Shown: positions 47,401-56,960 of the stretch, piece after piece
Layout of the letters: each line of letters starts with the position of its first letter
How positions within the stretch are numbered: the stretch's first letter is position 1
Source of the DNA: Apoderus coryli
Taxonomy: Eukaryota; Arthropoda; Insecta; Coleoptera; Attelabidae
Length of the DNA stretch: 64,000 nt
Direction: 5' to 3'
Assembly (NCBI GenBank): GCA_911728435.2
Contig: OU452207.1
Span: 124,001 to 188,000, forward strand
Made by a program: the position numbers and the translations under genes
The notes under the pieces: generated by a model
What the model was told of the DNA's origin: nothing
The model's database searches: none
Seen by the model: the letters and a program-made list of their open reading frames with translations, nothing else

Positions 47401-50400
47401 TAACAATATAAAAAACACAATGCACAGGCGGTAAAACTGGCACACGAGTCCCATCCACCTATAGTCCCAACCCTTCTATTGCTATTATTATGATTGTTAG
47501 CATTCATCACAGGGTGAAGAGCCTGAAAGAGGGGAAGCTCTTCACTATACACTGTTCCAAGAACGGCGCCTCTCAAACTCCTCGCATATTCTCTCTCGTA
47601 CTATTATACTCACAACTCCTTTATATTATTTGGAGTTGAGCTGCCGCCGCAAAGAGCGAACAAATATGTGTAGGGTTAATATTGTGTTTCAATTTGAAAG
47701 AGACGACGCGAAATGGGGGAAATTAGTTAAGTGGGTAGTGATAAGAGATTTGATAATTAGGAAAACATTAGTTACTCTCTCTATTCAAGTATGGATTCAA
47801 TTTGATAATTAAATTATGTAACCAGCATTTTTTGTTTTGTTTAGAAACGTGTACATAATTGAAGATGATCGGAAAATAAACAAAAATAATACAAGTTTCT
47901 TTGCTTTTTCAGTATTTATAGGCTTATATTAAAATTTTAATCCCTATGCGAAGCCAAAAACCTGGTTTGTTATTTGTTACAGTTTTGTATAATAATCTGG
48001 CTCTCTATCGAATTTCTCATTATTTTTGGCATTGGCAGAAATTTGTTCTACTCTTATAAGCTGTAAAATTAATGCCAGTTAGGCAAATTTGAATTTTGTT
48101 CATCATCAGTAGACCAGGAATAATCGACCCTTTGAAAATCCCTTCCGCATGCAGGAAACATTGATTTTTGCGAGCAATCATGACTTTAGTAGGATAAGTT
48201 ACAGTTCATTGCTCGTGACATTAAATAACAGTTCATTCTAAAACTGCTACGATTTGAGAATTAAGTTTAACAAGTACTTCAGAACTATTGATTGATTTTT
48301 TTTTTATTTATTAACTCACACCTCAACCAATCTTATGATTGGATAATAAATAAATAAATAAATGCTTTATTGCTCAACAGCAAACTTCCAGTTACAGAGC
48401 AACCACACAAAAGTATCAATACAAAGAATATAAATAAGACAATCAATAACTTGATAACTTTACATAACAGAAGTAAATTATATTAATAGAGATATAAATA
48501 AAGAAATAAACATGAAAAATATATAAACAATCAAATTCAATCATCACAACCAAGTACAAGTTCTCCGGCCGCCAAAATATGTTTCAATGTATCATGAAAC
48601 AAATCACAATTCCGGCACACCACATTAAACGTGCGAGACATAATGGACAATGGGGACCTCAACATAATATTTGTTCGAGCTCTATCACAATGAAATAATT
48701 GGTAGTTTCTTGAGTTTATTCGCGGAACAGTAAGACGGAATCCTTCAAGCAGCTCAGGACAATCAATAACGCCATTAAACGCTTTACAAACATTGCTTAT
48801 GGATTCAAGATCCCGCCTCCATTGCAATGATTGCACACCAAATCTGCCCGTTAGATAGCCATACGGCACACCACGCTCAGGATAACTACCATCGGATTTA
48901 AAGCAAAGATACTTCAAAAATTTGCGCTGCACTCCTTCGATGTTTTGCTTGTAACAACCATAGCAGGGATACCCGATCAGAAAGCAATATTCAAGTTTGG
49001 ATCTGACGTACACGAAGTACAGTTTTTTAGCGTATTAATATTGCGAAAAGATCTGCCATTTCTAACGATGTAACCATATGCCTGGGATGCATTAGCTATC
49101 ATCGTCATTATGTGTTCGCTGAACAAGATCCCTGGTAGTTTCCACACGTGACACTGCAGCGTCATGAATCGCGTATTCAAAATCAATAGGGAACGTTCTC
49201 CTAGTATATGACACAACTTTACACTTTACCGGGTTCAGCATAAGATTATGAGCATCACACCAATCCCCGACCAAGTTCAGACTGTTTTGCAAAACATGAC
49301 AGTCGTCAACAGAGTCCACAGTGGAGTAGATCTTCAGATCATCAGCAAAAATCAATCTTCCAGATTTTAAATTCTTTCCCAGGTCGTTAATAAAATGATT
49401 GAACAGTAGTAGTTCCAGATTCAAACCTTGAGGTACTCCTGATGCTGCATGGTAGCTTCTTGATTTATAACCGTTATAAGAAACAAACTGATCTCTGCCG
49501 CTAATGCAAGATTTTATCAATAGAATAGCACAGTAGCTTAATCCGAATGCAGGAAGCTTCCTAACCAAAACCGAATGATCGATCCTATCGAACGCTTTAC
49601 TGAAGTCGGTATATATGACGTCAACCTGACCTCGAGAGTCCAACGCTTCGGAGACATACTGCGTGAAAACGGCCAGGTTTGTAACGGTCGATCTTCCGGT
49701 TACGAATCCGTGCTGGTAAGAGACCATCTGTGCTCCAACACCTGTATAAATTCGATTATATAAAACCACCTCCAACACCTTTGAGAAATTGGAAAGAATA
49801 GAGATCGGCCTGTAGTTCTCTATCTGCGATCTATCGCCACACTTGAATACAGGACAAACCTTAGCAGTTTTCCAAACCGAGGGGAAGTGATTGGTTTTAA
49901 CTATTAAATTAAAAATTATAGACAGAGGACCACTAAGGAATCCAATTGTGTCCTTCACGAGAAACGAAGGAATGTTATCAGGGCCAGAAGTGAACTTGTT
50001 CTTTAACTTACGCGAGGCTTTTATTATCTCTGCATCAGTAATGTCATCAAAGCAGACATCACTACCATAAAACCCCGCAAGCGAGCTGATGTCAGAATCG
50101 TCCCCACAGGATGCCACAAACACACTCTCAAAATACTCGGCAAATGCATCAATGATACGTTGTGGACTTTCAAATTCGTTGTTATTAAATTCCATGACAC
50201 CGGGTATTCTAGATTTATGACTGTTAGCATTGATAAATGACTAAAAAGCTCTAGGATCAGTGCCAATTCGATCCTCGATATTACGCGCATAGTTGTTATA
50301 TGCCACTAGTATTAATTGCTTGGTAGTACCTCTGATATGACTAAATTCGTTGTAATAAGCCACTGATTTTGTTGTCCTTTTGAACTTCCTGTGCAGAGCA

Positions 50401-52114
50401 TTATTTCTTTTAATATTTCTAATTATGCCCGTAGTCTGTCTGAATGCTCTATAACAGGGAACACACACGTTGAGCATTTCGTAAAGATCATTATAAAACA
50501 ATGAGATCGCATCATTCGCATCAATAATAGCTCCAAGATAAGACCAATCATGCCGAAGAAGCAAATCATAGAGGACTAAATAATTGGCCTTCCTAAAATT
50601 ATAATTGTTCCCCGTAATATTTGTTTTAAATATTGGCTCTTTAAATTGCAATCCCTCTATTTCAATGTCTAACGCAGGGTGGTATTACATATCCTCAGGC
50701 AACAGCGGAACGGGCTCCCTAGAAATAGAGCAATGCAGCGATGCAATCACAAGATCCAGCATCCTACAATGGCTATTCAAGATGTGATTGAACTGTGTAA
50801 AACCGGTCGCATTCAAAAAGGCGTTCAACACGTTCTTTCTGATATCATTGATATTAGGACTTACATAGTTACTAATGTTGAAGTCACCCACTATCGCCTC
50901 CCCACCGGCGCACAAATTACAAAAATGCTCAAAATGTTCAAAGAATTGCTCAAAGACATTACTTGGGGTATATGGGGTTACATAAATAACAAAAATAAAG
51001 AGATTATGATGGTTGAAATAACACGGATAGGGTCGTCATTACACACAACACAAGTTTTGATTACAATTCAATAAACGAATAAACAAGAATATTTAACTAT
51101 TCTACTCCACTTCGATATGGACTACTTCTTTCGAACGAATAAACAAATCCTACAATACATATTATAAAGAACACAGAATAATATTTAAATGTAAATAACC
51201 TGTCATGAGAAACAATATGCAATGAAAAAAGGAAACAATAAACAAACACAAGCACTGTTAGCAAGAATTGTAAAACTCTGACAAACTATAGTCACACTTA
51301 TCAATCAAATAATTTTTAAGATAAAATACTTTCAGATTTTCAACATTTTATTTGGTCGGGTATATTATTAAAAACGTAAGAACCTGCACATATAGGCGAC
51401 TTCCTGAACATTGTAAGGTTAAACTTTTAGAGTTGCAATTACTAATTATTGCTAAATTAAAGTCGACACATGCAAGGGATATAATAAAGTTTACAGGTAA
51501 ACGTTGGAATAAAGGTTATGCTAAAAACAGAAACATCTGAAGCAGTTGCAATCGAAGAGTCATATTTGGCCAAGATGTCATCTTGACGTTGTGATTTTTG
51601 CTACTATTTGAAGACTTAAAATTATCGAAACCCTCTGGATTGTTTCTTGCACATTGCGACAATTGCTTATTGTTTTTTTAATAGCCTATAGAATAATTTA
51701 AAAAATTATCAAATTATAATATCAAATGTGTAAGAAAGTTTACTTTGAATATTTGATGAGCAGTTAAAATTCATTATGTTAAATCAGTAATAAAAAAAAA
51801 TATTTCAATCATATCATTCATTTTATGTAATTAAATTACCAAAAATTAAAATGTGATATTGTTTTTGTATTAGAAAAGTTTTCTAATAAAAGAAAAATCA
51901 TCTGAAAAAAAAATCACATCATACAATAAATATCTATAAATTCATGAATTTCTTTAAAGGTTCACATTATTTAATATTCACTAACTCACCTCCCAGAATA
52001 AAGAAACCACATGCGGTAATGGTTTTATTGTCGTCGTTACAATGCCCCAACAGTGACAGAAATACGGCGATCGTCAGGAGAATAACGGCGAAACCGCAGA
52101 GGACGCTGCACGAT
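35167..52114 (-). CDS. Stargazin-like (CACNG/TARP-claudin family) membrane protein, 3' part of gene
   Basis: Four exons on the minus strand join in frame with GT-AG introns: 52114-51990, 45685-45477, 35957-35477, 35405-35167 (stop). The product is the C-terminal part of a four-pass membrane protein. One transmembrane helix is in the first exon (FAVILLTIAVFLSLLGH). Two more are in the second (SLGTALVVFTSALSATLL and YGWCFIVAALSLILTKVAGF). A cytoplasmic tail of about 240 residues, partly His-rich, follows. The loop YQKEPLYEYKYGW before the last helix is typical of insect stargazin-like proteins, auxiliary subunits of AMPA-type receptors or calcium channels. The last residues (GSAV) fit a class I PDZ ligand, as in vertebrate TARPs. 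Exons for the N-terminus, first helix and extracellular loop were not found, so the gene probably continues past the window. Confidence 0.75.
35477..35957 (-). CDS. Penultimate exon of the stargazin-like gene (cytoplasmic tail)
   Basis: The acceptor TCTGTTACAG precedes 35957 and the donor GTAATG follows 35477. It enters in phase 0 after the ATG codon ending the previous exon and leaves one base. It encodes about 160 residues, hydrophilic, with His-rich QHRHHQRNPHHHDQ and then Cys/Gly-rich stretches. All three frames of this exon are open over several hundred bases, but only this frame matches both splice phases. Confidence 0.7.
36007..38188. repeat. ~330-bp foldback repeat split by a LINE insertion
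   Basis: 36007-36094 recurs inverted at 38106-38188 (about 90% identical). 37934-38009 recurs inverted at 38041-38116, nearly perfect, with a 31-nt spacer. Removing the LINE (36095-37933) and one copy of its 11-bp target duplication restores one continuous palindrome with arms of roughly 150 bp. It starts about 50 bp upstream of the penultimate exon of the stargazin-like gene. Confidence 0.85.
36095..37933 (-). pseudogene. RTE/L1-type LINE reverse transcriptase, 5'-truncated, with 11-bp target duplication
   Basis: TTAAACATAAT occurs at 36084-36094 and 37934-37944, bracketing the insertion. The minus-strand tail is AAGAAGAAG at 36095. The RT frame runs 37653-36499. It has the linker (NIEEQITRWKEYVKEMFQD), fingers (IPEEWLTSIFVPIPKK), motif A (FIDFQKAFDLVKHDKL), GVRQGCILSPMLFNVYSEE and the catalytic LRYADDTVILA. 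After a frameshift the C-terminal frame (36428-36102) has MNKERELMILIKKRKTQYFG and KRGPGRRRNLWLKNLRQW. The endonuclease is missing. The arrangement and motifs are those of the common insect endonuclease-RT family distinct from the YADDLK-type LINEs nearby. Confidence 0.85.
38190..38820. other. Noncoding intron sequence
   Basis: AT-rich. No gene or element boundary recognised between the foldback repeat and the next LINE tail. Confidence 0.45.
38821..40865 (-). pseudogene. 5'-truncated LINE (RT and C-terminus), frameshifted
   Basis: Read from 40865 down. The endonuclease-RT linker (VEDQIHGDIRSFWSFVNYTR) is followed by RT fingers and palm (KGPGPDGLPPKLLMHCS, FITPIHKSGDRHNIKNYRP, ISTISIIPKVFEKL; frame 40695-40147). 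A frameshifted stretch (39920-40146) contains remnants of motif A. The frame 39916-39008 then has GPLFFNIFVNDI, the catalytic LLFADDLKLF and the thumb (VTTVKDLGVMLDSGLTFIPH). The 3' end carries the AT-rich ATAAATAAAT-type tail at 38821. It belongs to the same subfamily as the LINE starting at 63270 (shared CFTSSDFLLFADDLKLF). It lies in an intron, in the same orientation as the host gene. Confidence 0.82.
40866..42375. other. Noncoding intron sequence
   Basis: A 70-residue open frame at 41668-41880 has no recognisable domain. Nothing else is supported. Confidence 0.45.
42376..42418. repeat. 14-bp palindrome at the 5' end of an RTE fragment
   Basis: ATCTACTTTCTAAT (42376-42389) is the exact reverse complement of 42405-42418, with a 15-nt spacer. 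The recognisable RTE coding sequence starts within about 15 bp after the right arm. Confidence 0.85.
42419..43480 (+). pseudogene. RTE-type LINE, 3' part, heavily decayed
   Basis: The sequence starts with the RT segment IEIIYRFDDGGLFNFLRL (about 42430-42485), then the catalytic LQYADDNVVLADTEDDLQ and NIKKTQIFYQPASL. It degenerates through several frameshifts (MRHQLRWTGP, KRYKDVLKTNMKKCGLD). The 3' end encodes a single zinc-finger-like motif (GDWVCQFCDKVYNRN) before GAGTTGGAATAATTGATACT. Compared with the minus-strand copy at 56290, this copy has lost the middle of the finger. Codon quality and GC content exceed the flanks. Confidence 0.75.
43481..45476. other. Noncoding intron sequence
   Basis: AT-rich with poly-A/T runs. 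Apart from the Penelope-like patch at 44570-44640, no gene or element was recognised. Confidence 0.4.
44570..44640 (-). mobile_element. Possible Penelope-like element end fragment
   Basis: On the minus strand the phrase GATGGAATGAGCACCAATGC followed by TCGAAACGTGTCTGGCTAA resembles the conserved end segment of arthropod Penelope-like elements: a short inverted GAGCACCAATGCTC core, then CGAAACGT. No RT or GIY-YIG frame is nearby. Confidence 0.35.
45477..45685 (-). CDS. Transmembrane exon of the stargazin-like gene
   Basis: The acceptor TTTCAG precedes 45685; the donor GTAAGT follows 45477. Adding one base from the upstream exon gives 70 codons. Two hydrophobic segments flank the loop LLEITQYQKEPLYEYKYGW, and the exon ends with YLYRFPSIDDM. 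High coding quality and canonical splice sites in a TE-rich region argue for a functional exon. Confidence 0.8.
45686..48345. other. Intron sequence with possible MITE remnants
   Basis: No further exon is supported. About 45900-46160 contains a moderately GC-rich repeat-like segment (phrase CCCATGCCCAGGCATTATTC). About 46380-46640 ends in ACATCCTGTATAC, a mariner-MITE-like terminus. The open frame at 47379-47576 has no recognisable domain. Confidence 0.4.
48346..51075 (-). pseudogene. LINE with partial endonuclease, full RT and C-terminus, frameshifted
   Basis: Read from about 51075 down. The end of the AP endonuclease (IYVTPYTPSNVFEQFFEHFE, AIVGDFNISNYVS) reads in the frame ending at 50685. 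The endonuclease-RT linker (FRQTTGIIRNIKRNNALHRK, FSHIRGTTKQLILVAYNNYA) is at 50651-50241. The RT is at 50195-49092, with FTSGPDNIPSFLVKDT, VCPVFKCGDRSQIENYRPIS, YQHGFVTGRSTVTNLAVF, VIYTDFSKAFDRIDH, ASGVPQGLN and the catalytic LIFADDLKIYS. After a frameshift the C-terminus (49013-48537) ends in TARTN-like RARTNIMLRSPL. The 3' tail is (AAAT)n at about 48346-48362. It is the longest copy of the YADDLK-type LINEs here, and lies in the same orientation as the host gene. Confidence 0.85.
51076..51989. other. Noncoding intron sequence
   Basis: AT-rich with no recognisable coding content between the LINE 5' end and the exon at 51990. Confidence 0.45.
51990..52114 (-). CDS. Transmembrane exon of the stargazin-like gene (most 5' exon visible)
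   Basis: The acceptor CTCTTACAG precedes 52114; the donor GTGAGT follows 51990. Read with one leading base, it encodes SCSVLCGFAVILLTIAVFLS, then LLGHCNDDNKTITACGFFILG. This is one transmembrane helix, a short loop, and the start of the next. It enters in phase 2, so at least one upstream coding exon must exist; I could not find it between here and 64000 on the minus strand. Confidence 0.78.
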
Positions 52115-53690
52115 CTGTAAGAGAACAGAAGAATGAAAGGATGAATATAATCCTACCATAACAGAATAAAATGGAACTTATGTTATTATTGCCACTGGGG
52201 GTGGTTTGATATTCATTTTGATTTCACACAAGGAGGATAAAAAGGGTGATAGTGTGTGACAGAGGGATGAGGAATCAGTATACCTATAGGAGGTACAGAA
52301 TATTTATAATTTTATACACATGATATACAAGTAAACGACCCTCAGTGGATAATGTTTTTATTATGCGTTTAATTACCGGGATTTTGTTCACAATTTAAAT
52401 TCTAATTGCTAAGGTAGAAGTGACGGGATTTAATAGTACATACTAAAAGCCAGCAACAATCTCATTGTGTAATAGTATCACGTAAAAAAGTTTGTAGCAA
52501 TTTTTAGTTTGATAAGAGCAAAGATCAATAGACTTTTCAGTCATTCGTATTGGCTATTTTATACTGTTATCCATCGCAGCATAACTAGTTGACATAAGAA
52601 ATTCTCTAGCAGAAATTAATATATTTAAAGGTTTTTTAAATTGAAAGATGTACTAACCGGCTGTTTTTAAAGAAATACTGATGAAAACGTTTTGAATTGT
52701 ATAGAAAATCACTGGTCTGAAAAACAACAACCTCTATGAACAATATACATTAATGAATGCGTCTTTGGACGTTGACGCTTGCAAATTGTATATTAAATTA
52801 ATTTAGAAAGATGCGACACCGCGGAACAATGTTAAGATATAATAATAATTATTCAAATTACCATATACAATTGAAAATTACTGCGACCGGCTGCCGTTAA
52901 TTTTCAAGACAAAAAAAAACCATTATTAACATGATCTACCCAATAATCTACTGCCGAATTATCCTTATAAAGGCTTTGAAAAAGTTGAATAATGGCACAC
53001 GATAACATGATTTACGATCAGCAATGCATACTCGCAACATCTATATCTCAACGGTTAGGGTAAAACAACAAGTATTATACAACAAAACGGGAAGAGAACA
53101 TTATTATTATTATTTGTATACAACGGTAATTGTTCTTCGCGAACATGACAAATGATCATGACAACGATTATTATTAACTTTATATCAAAAGATTTATCAA
53201 TTTATCTCGTTCATTCTTTTTGAAAGTTTGATGTAGGAAGTTGCTTTTATTAAAATGAGGTGAACACACAAACATCTTTTATAATTGAAAAATAATTTCG
53301 TGGCATAGCGGACAAAATGACTGGTTTTACCTACACAAGGGAATTTGTTTAATTTATCAGGACCTCAGTCTAATTCAGTAGAACCAGACCGAGGCATTAT
53401 TTTTCAGTTATATTTACAGACACAAATTGATTTTATAATCTTTTATAATATTAAATTGGTTTTCTAAATTAATTTTCTTGGGGATGTAGACATCATAATA
53501 TAAAATAAAACTATATTTTTATTATTTTTTTTTATTTTAACACGTTCGTGTCGACCTAAGCGTTTGTATATTGTAATGTTTGTTAAATTATATACCATTG
53601 GGTTGGTGATTCCTAATGTGCAGCATCATTACATGTTAAAAAATCTCACGCACAGGCGTATTCCAACGAAAGATAGTCACCATCCCTGCT
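52115..53690. other. Noncoding stretch upstream of the visible stargazin-like exons
   Basis: AT-rich. No exon with the expected claudin-type GLW and Cys motifs was found. No repeats of note. Confidence 0.4.
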
Positions 53691-55049
53691 GCGCACAGTG
53701 GGGTATTTGAGCAAACAAAGTTAGTGTTTCTTTGGAAAACGGTTTACTATGCTTTTTAGGTATTGGTCTCATTCCAGTTCTAATAGGATCGGAAGTAAGC
53801 AACAGCCTATTCAACACATCCAAATTGCAAGATTCTCTTGAAAACTTTCTTGCAAAATTTTGGCGATAGATCCTGAAATGCCTATTACGTGCTTCTGATG
53901 CCTCCTCTGATAATTAACCTATCGGAAGCAGCGCATTTTCGATAACCATTGGGCCATGAATTAATATTTTGTGCATAGTGGGAGTCATTGGATGCCACGG
54001 GAAGAGCTGGATGTAGATTTCTGCAGTTTCCTTTGCATAATCCGAAAATTAAGTATGCTGCCTTATCAAGGAAATAACTTTTTCTGAGTGCTTCTTATTA
54101 TTTCGTACTGCCTCCTGGAAAGTCCTGCTTCAACAAACATGGCAATAGCCTGCTTCGGCGACAATTGAAAGCTGACACTTTTTAACTGAGTACGAGAAAA
54201 AGCTTTCTTATATTTTGTTGCTCGTTTTGGGGTACTTGTAATTTCTTTTAGAACTAAGGAAGCATCTCTTTTGCCACTTTCTACTAGCTTAGACTGCGTC
54301 GCGTAAGTAAGCACCTCTAAGTTAGTTGTTTTGCGAAGCCCTTCAGTTTTTCTTCTCTTAGTCCTCTCACTTGATGCCTCAAACAACTTTGCGGGTCGAC
54401 TGGGTCTCTTTACAACCTTTGGAATATGAAATGTTCCTTGGAGCCATTCGCTATTTTTCTTTAAGAAGTATTCTTCTTTTCTTAACGCTTTAGACCACCT
54501 GCTCTTTACTTCTGACTTAAAATGTGACAAATCGTGCTTTAGTGTACTAATTTGCTCCGTTGAAAAATCTTCCGATTCGAGAAGATGGTTTTCTAGAAAT
54601 TCTAACTTTTCGTTCATGGTATTCAAATTTTGTCGCTGCATAATAGAAAATAAATGTTTTTCTAGTCAGTACGAGTGTACAGTTGACGGCCCTGAAAAAA
54701 AAAACAACAATTAAGAACGGAAAAAGGAAATAATTAATACCAGTAGTTATTTTATCGATTTTACATGTAGTTATTTGCTTTAAATAGCAATAATTTACAA
54801 AATCTCATTTTTTCGCAAAAAAAAATTACATTTTTTGAAGAACAAAGCCTAAACTTTCAAAACAAACTGATATCGATTCCGGGAAATATCCGGAAGTACA
54901 ACTTTGTTCCTACAAAGTAAAACTAGATTGAAAAAAAAGCATGAAAACAAACTACCAATAGAAAAAGCTAATTTTAAAATTACTAAAATGCATTATATAA
55001 CAAAGATTTGTGAAAACTAAACACACTTACCTGGTTCTCCACAATCCAT
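53691..55049 (-). pseudogene. RAG1/Transib-like transposase gene, internally deleted
   Basis: Exon 1 (55049-55031) encodes MDCGEP with donor GTAAGT. Exon 2 starts at 54691 after a T-rich acceptor and reads GPSTVHSY, then one TGA. The same frame stays open to 54066 (coiled-coil-like start NEKLEFLENHLLESED, basic region, QAIAMFVEAGLSRRQYEIIR). It stops after KKLFP. About 25 bases on, the C-terminal part follows (about 54035-53691): AEIYIQLFPWHPMTPTMHKI, one TAA in place of a Gln codon, then LSEEASEARNRHFRIYRQNF and DVLNRLLLTSDP. The segment LSEEASEARNR-x-F-x-x-[YR]-x-x-x-x-AR resembles the RAG1 region around its third catalytic acid (Glu962 in mouse). The catalytic middle with the two Asp residues is deleted. 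Two stops make it dead. TIRs were not found. Confidence 0.65.
54692..55030 (-). other. Putative intron of the RAG1-like gene copy
   Basis: Donor GTAAGTGTG after MDCGEP; acceptor (T)nCAG before GGCCGTCAACTG. Both agree with the reading frame on each side. Retention of an intron suggests a DNA-level (not RNA-templated) copy. Confidence 0.5.
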
Positions 55050-55492
55050 AATTTATTATTTTATAAGTCTAAATAAACAATACAAATCACAACACTCTTT
55101 AACTACACATCTGCTAACTACGGCGGAAATTAATATGTCTGCTTAAGGATAGCCGAATTTCAACTGATCGTACGATTGTGAACAGTGTGCTATAAGGTTG
55201 AGAAGGGGTTTATTATATGCCTAAACTATCCCTGCTTATAAAATACACGTATTTTCTACCTGCGATAAAGTTTACGAAATCGATTTATGGCCGGCCAGAT
55301 TGCTCAAATACCCCATTGTGCGGCGATCGGGAACTCGTGACGGGAGCAGAAGTGTGTGATGGCCGTTCAGCTTCTTCAGGATTTGAGACTGTGGAGCTGC
55401 TCGTGTCCTGCACTTGTGACTTAGTAGTCCTTTTTAGGGTCGAATCTGCTCACCCCGCATGGGAAGGTGCCTTTAACATAGTCAGTCCTCCC

Positions 55493-55681
55493 ATCCGCCT
55501 GTCTACAGTTAAACATTTGAACTTCGCGACATGGAACGTCCGCACGCTCATGGATACTAACACCAGTAATAGACCAGAACGACGTACGGCAATTATAGTC
55601 CGTGAACTAAAACGATTCAGCATTGACATTGCTGCATTAAGTGAAACCAAAAGGCCCACAGAGAAATCATCAACTTTATGA
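55493..55681 (+). pseudogene. RTE-type LINE endonuclease N-terminal fragment
   Basis: The frame reads STVKHLNFATWNVRTLMDTN, then NRPERRTAIIVRELKRFSID and IAALSETKRP. This is the start of an RTE AP-endonuclease, with the conserved Asn and the Glu of SET. It breaks off at a stop at 55679-55681. The upstream open stretch from 55217 resembles the element's 5' region. The rest of the ORF is absent. Confidence 0.75.
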
Positions 55682-55690
55682 AAAGTGTGG

Positions 55691-56289
55691 GATAGCTGGG
55701 CAATTCATAGATTAGAGTCATTCACAAAAGATCTTCTGCAGGTCGAAGTGAGGCGAGGCCAAACCGCATAAACGACTCCGATTAAAACAATCTAACAATC
55801 TATTGGCAGTACCTCTCCACTTTATGTTTGTATTAGATTTTTGTAAATTTCAGACTCAGTATAATGAGAAGCCAGAGGAATTATGTATATGAATAGCATG
55901 TTTTTATGCCAGCCAGAGCCATAATACTGCAGCCGATTATTTAAAAGACTATTACTCTCCAGGATAAAAATAAAAAAAAACACCGATGTAATAAACGGTT
56001 GTTACAATCTACATTTTAAGCCGGCCGGCGTTTCGCAAAAATAAAACAAACATTATTTTACCCAAACCAGCAGCGTCGTATAAATCTCCTAAATTATTGG
56101 TTTAAGTTTAAATTAAAAATAACGTTGGTGTTATAATCAAATTCGATAGATTTTTTAATTTTGCAGCCGAAATTTATTGTGCTTGTCTAAATTTGATGGA
56201 CTGTTTTTAAAAGCCATGGGCAACGTTTCAGTTTCATAACCTTGCGTATATTTAATAAAGTATTTATTGCTTTCTAAATCTTAAATAAA
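55691..56289. other. Noncoding stretch between RTE fragments
   Basis: No gene or clear repeat boundary recognised. Confidence 0.4.
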
Positions 56290-56960
56290 GTCATCATCAT
56301 CATAAGCATTTACGCGCTAACGAGTATGAATTACTCCAACTCAGGAATTTCTGTTGTGAACCTTAAGATGGCTAAATAGACTGATCCGCGAACCGCAAAT
56401 GTTGTCACAAAATTGACACACCCAATCACCACCATTTACCGGCTGTTGTTTCCATGCTGTCTCTTCGCATTCTCATGTCTTCTATGCTGCTCTTCAAAAA
56501 CTTAATCTCCCTAGTAAGTATTACGCCTCCATCTCGGACTCTCGTTCGCGATCTGCTCCCAGTTTTTCTTCACATCTAAGCCACACTGCTTCATGTTGGT
56601 CATAGAGCATCCTTATACCTTTTTTGCTGCCCTCCCTGATTTCGTTAGTCGACCTTAAGTTGTAAATAATGGATTCTCTTTGGAAGGCGTTCCGTTGGTA
56701 TGCGGACTACGTGGCCAGTCCATCGCATCTGGTTTCTGACAATCATCGGTGTCACGCATTCTCACTAGGCTCAAATTATTTCTCAGGAAGAGGACTATTA
56801 GAAAAAAAAATGAAAGAATCCAAAAAACAGGAGTTACGAGGGTCGTTTCAAACAAAATATCAGGCCATGCGTATGTTAATATATCAAGGGTTATACCTCG
56901 TAACTCAGAAGGTGTCATGCATTTTCACTAGGCTAGTTGTATCAGCTTCCTACAGAACGC
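56290..56960 (-). pseudogene. RTE-type LINE 3' end, with a ~160-bp insertion
   Basis: On the minus strand, the segment near 56720-56660 reads MRWTGHVVRIPTERLPKRIH (C-terminal RT-associated region). It continues to about 56350 with a zinc-finger-like motif: WVCQFCDNICGSRISLFSHL, then KVHNRN. The 3' tail (ATGATGATGATGA on the minus strand) lies at about 56290-56310. This is the same family as 42419-43480, and keeps the finger intact. About 56773-56935 is foreign: it lies between two near-identical copies of CATTCTCACTAGGCT (56757 and 56919). Confidence 0.7.

Noticed and set aside
47379..47576. Possible extra exon of the stargazin-like gene
   Set aside because: Lies between exons that already join in phase; no hydrophobic or family-specific sequence and no matching splice sites.
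53693..53699. CACAGTG heptamer beside the RAG1-like remnant, like a recombination signal
   Set aside because: It lies within the C-terminal coding sequence just before the stop and has no nonamer at a 12- or 23-bp spacing that I can see; probably chance.
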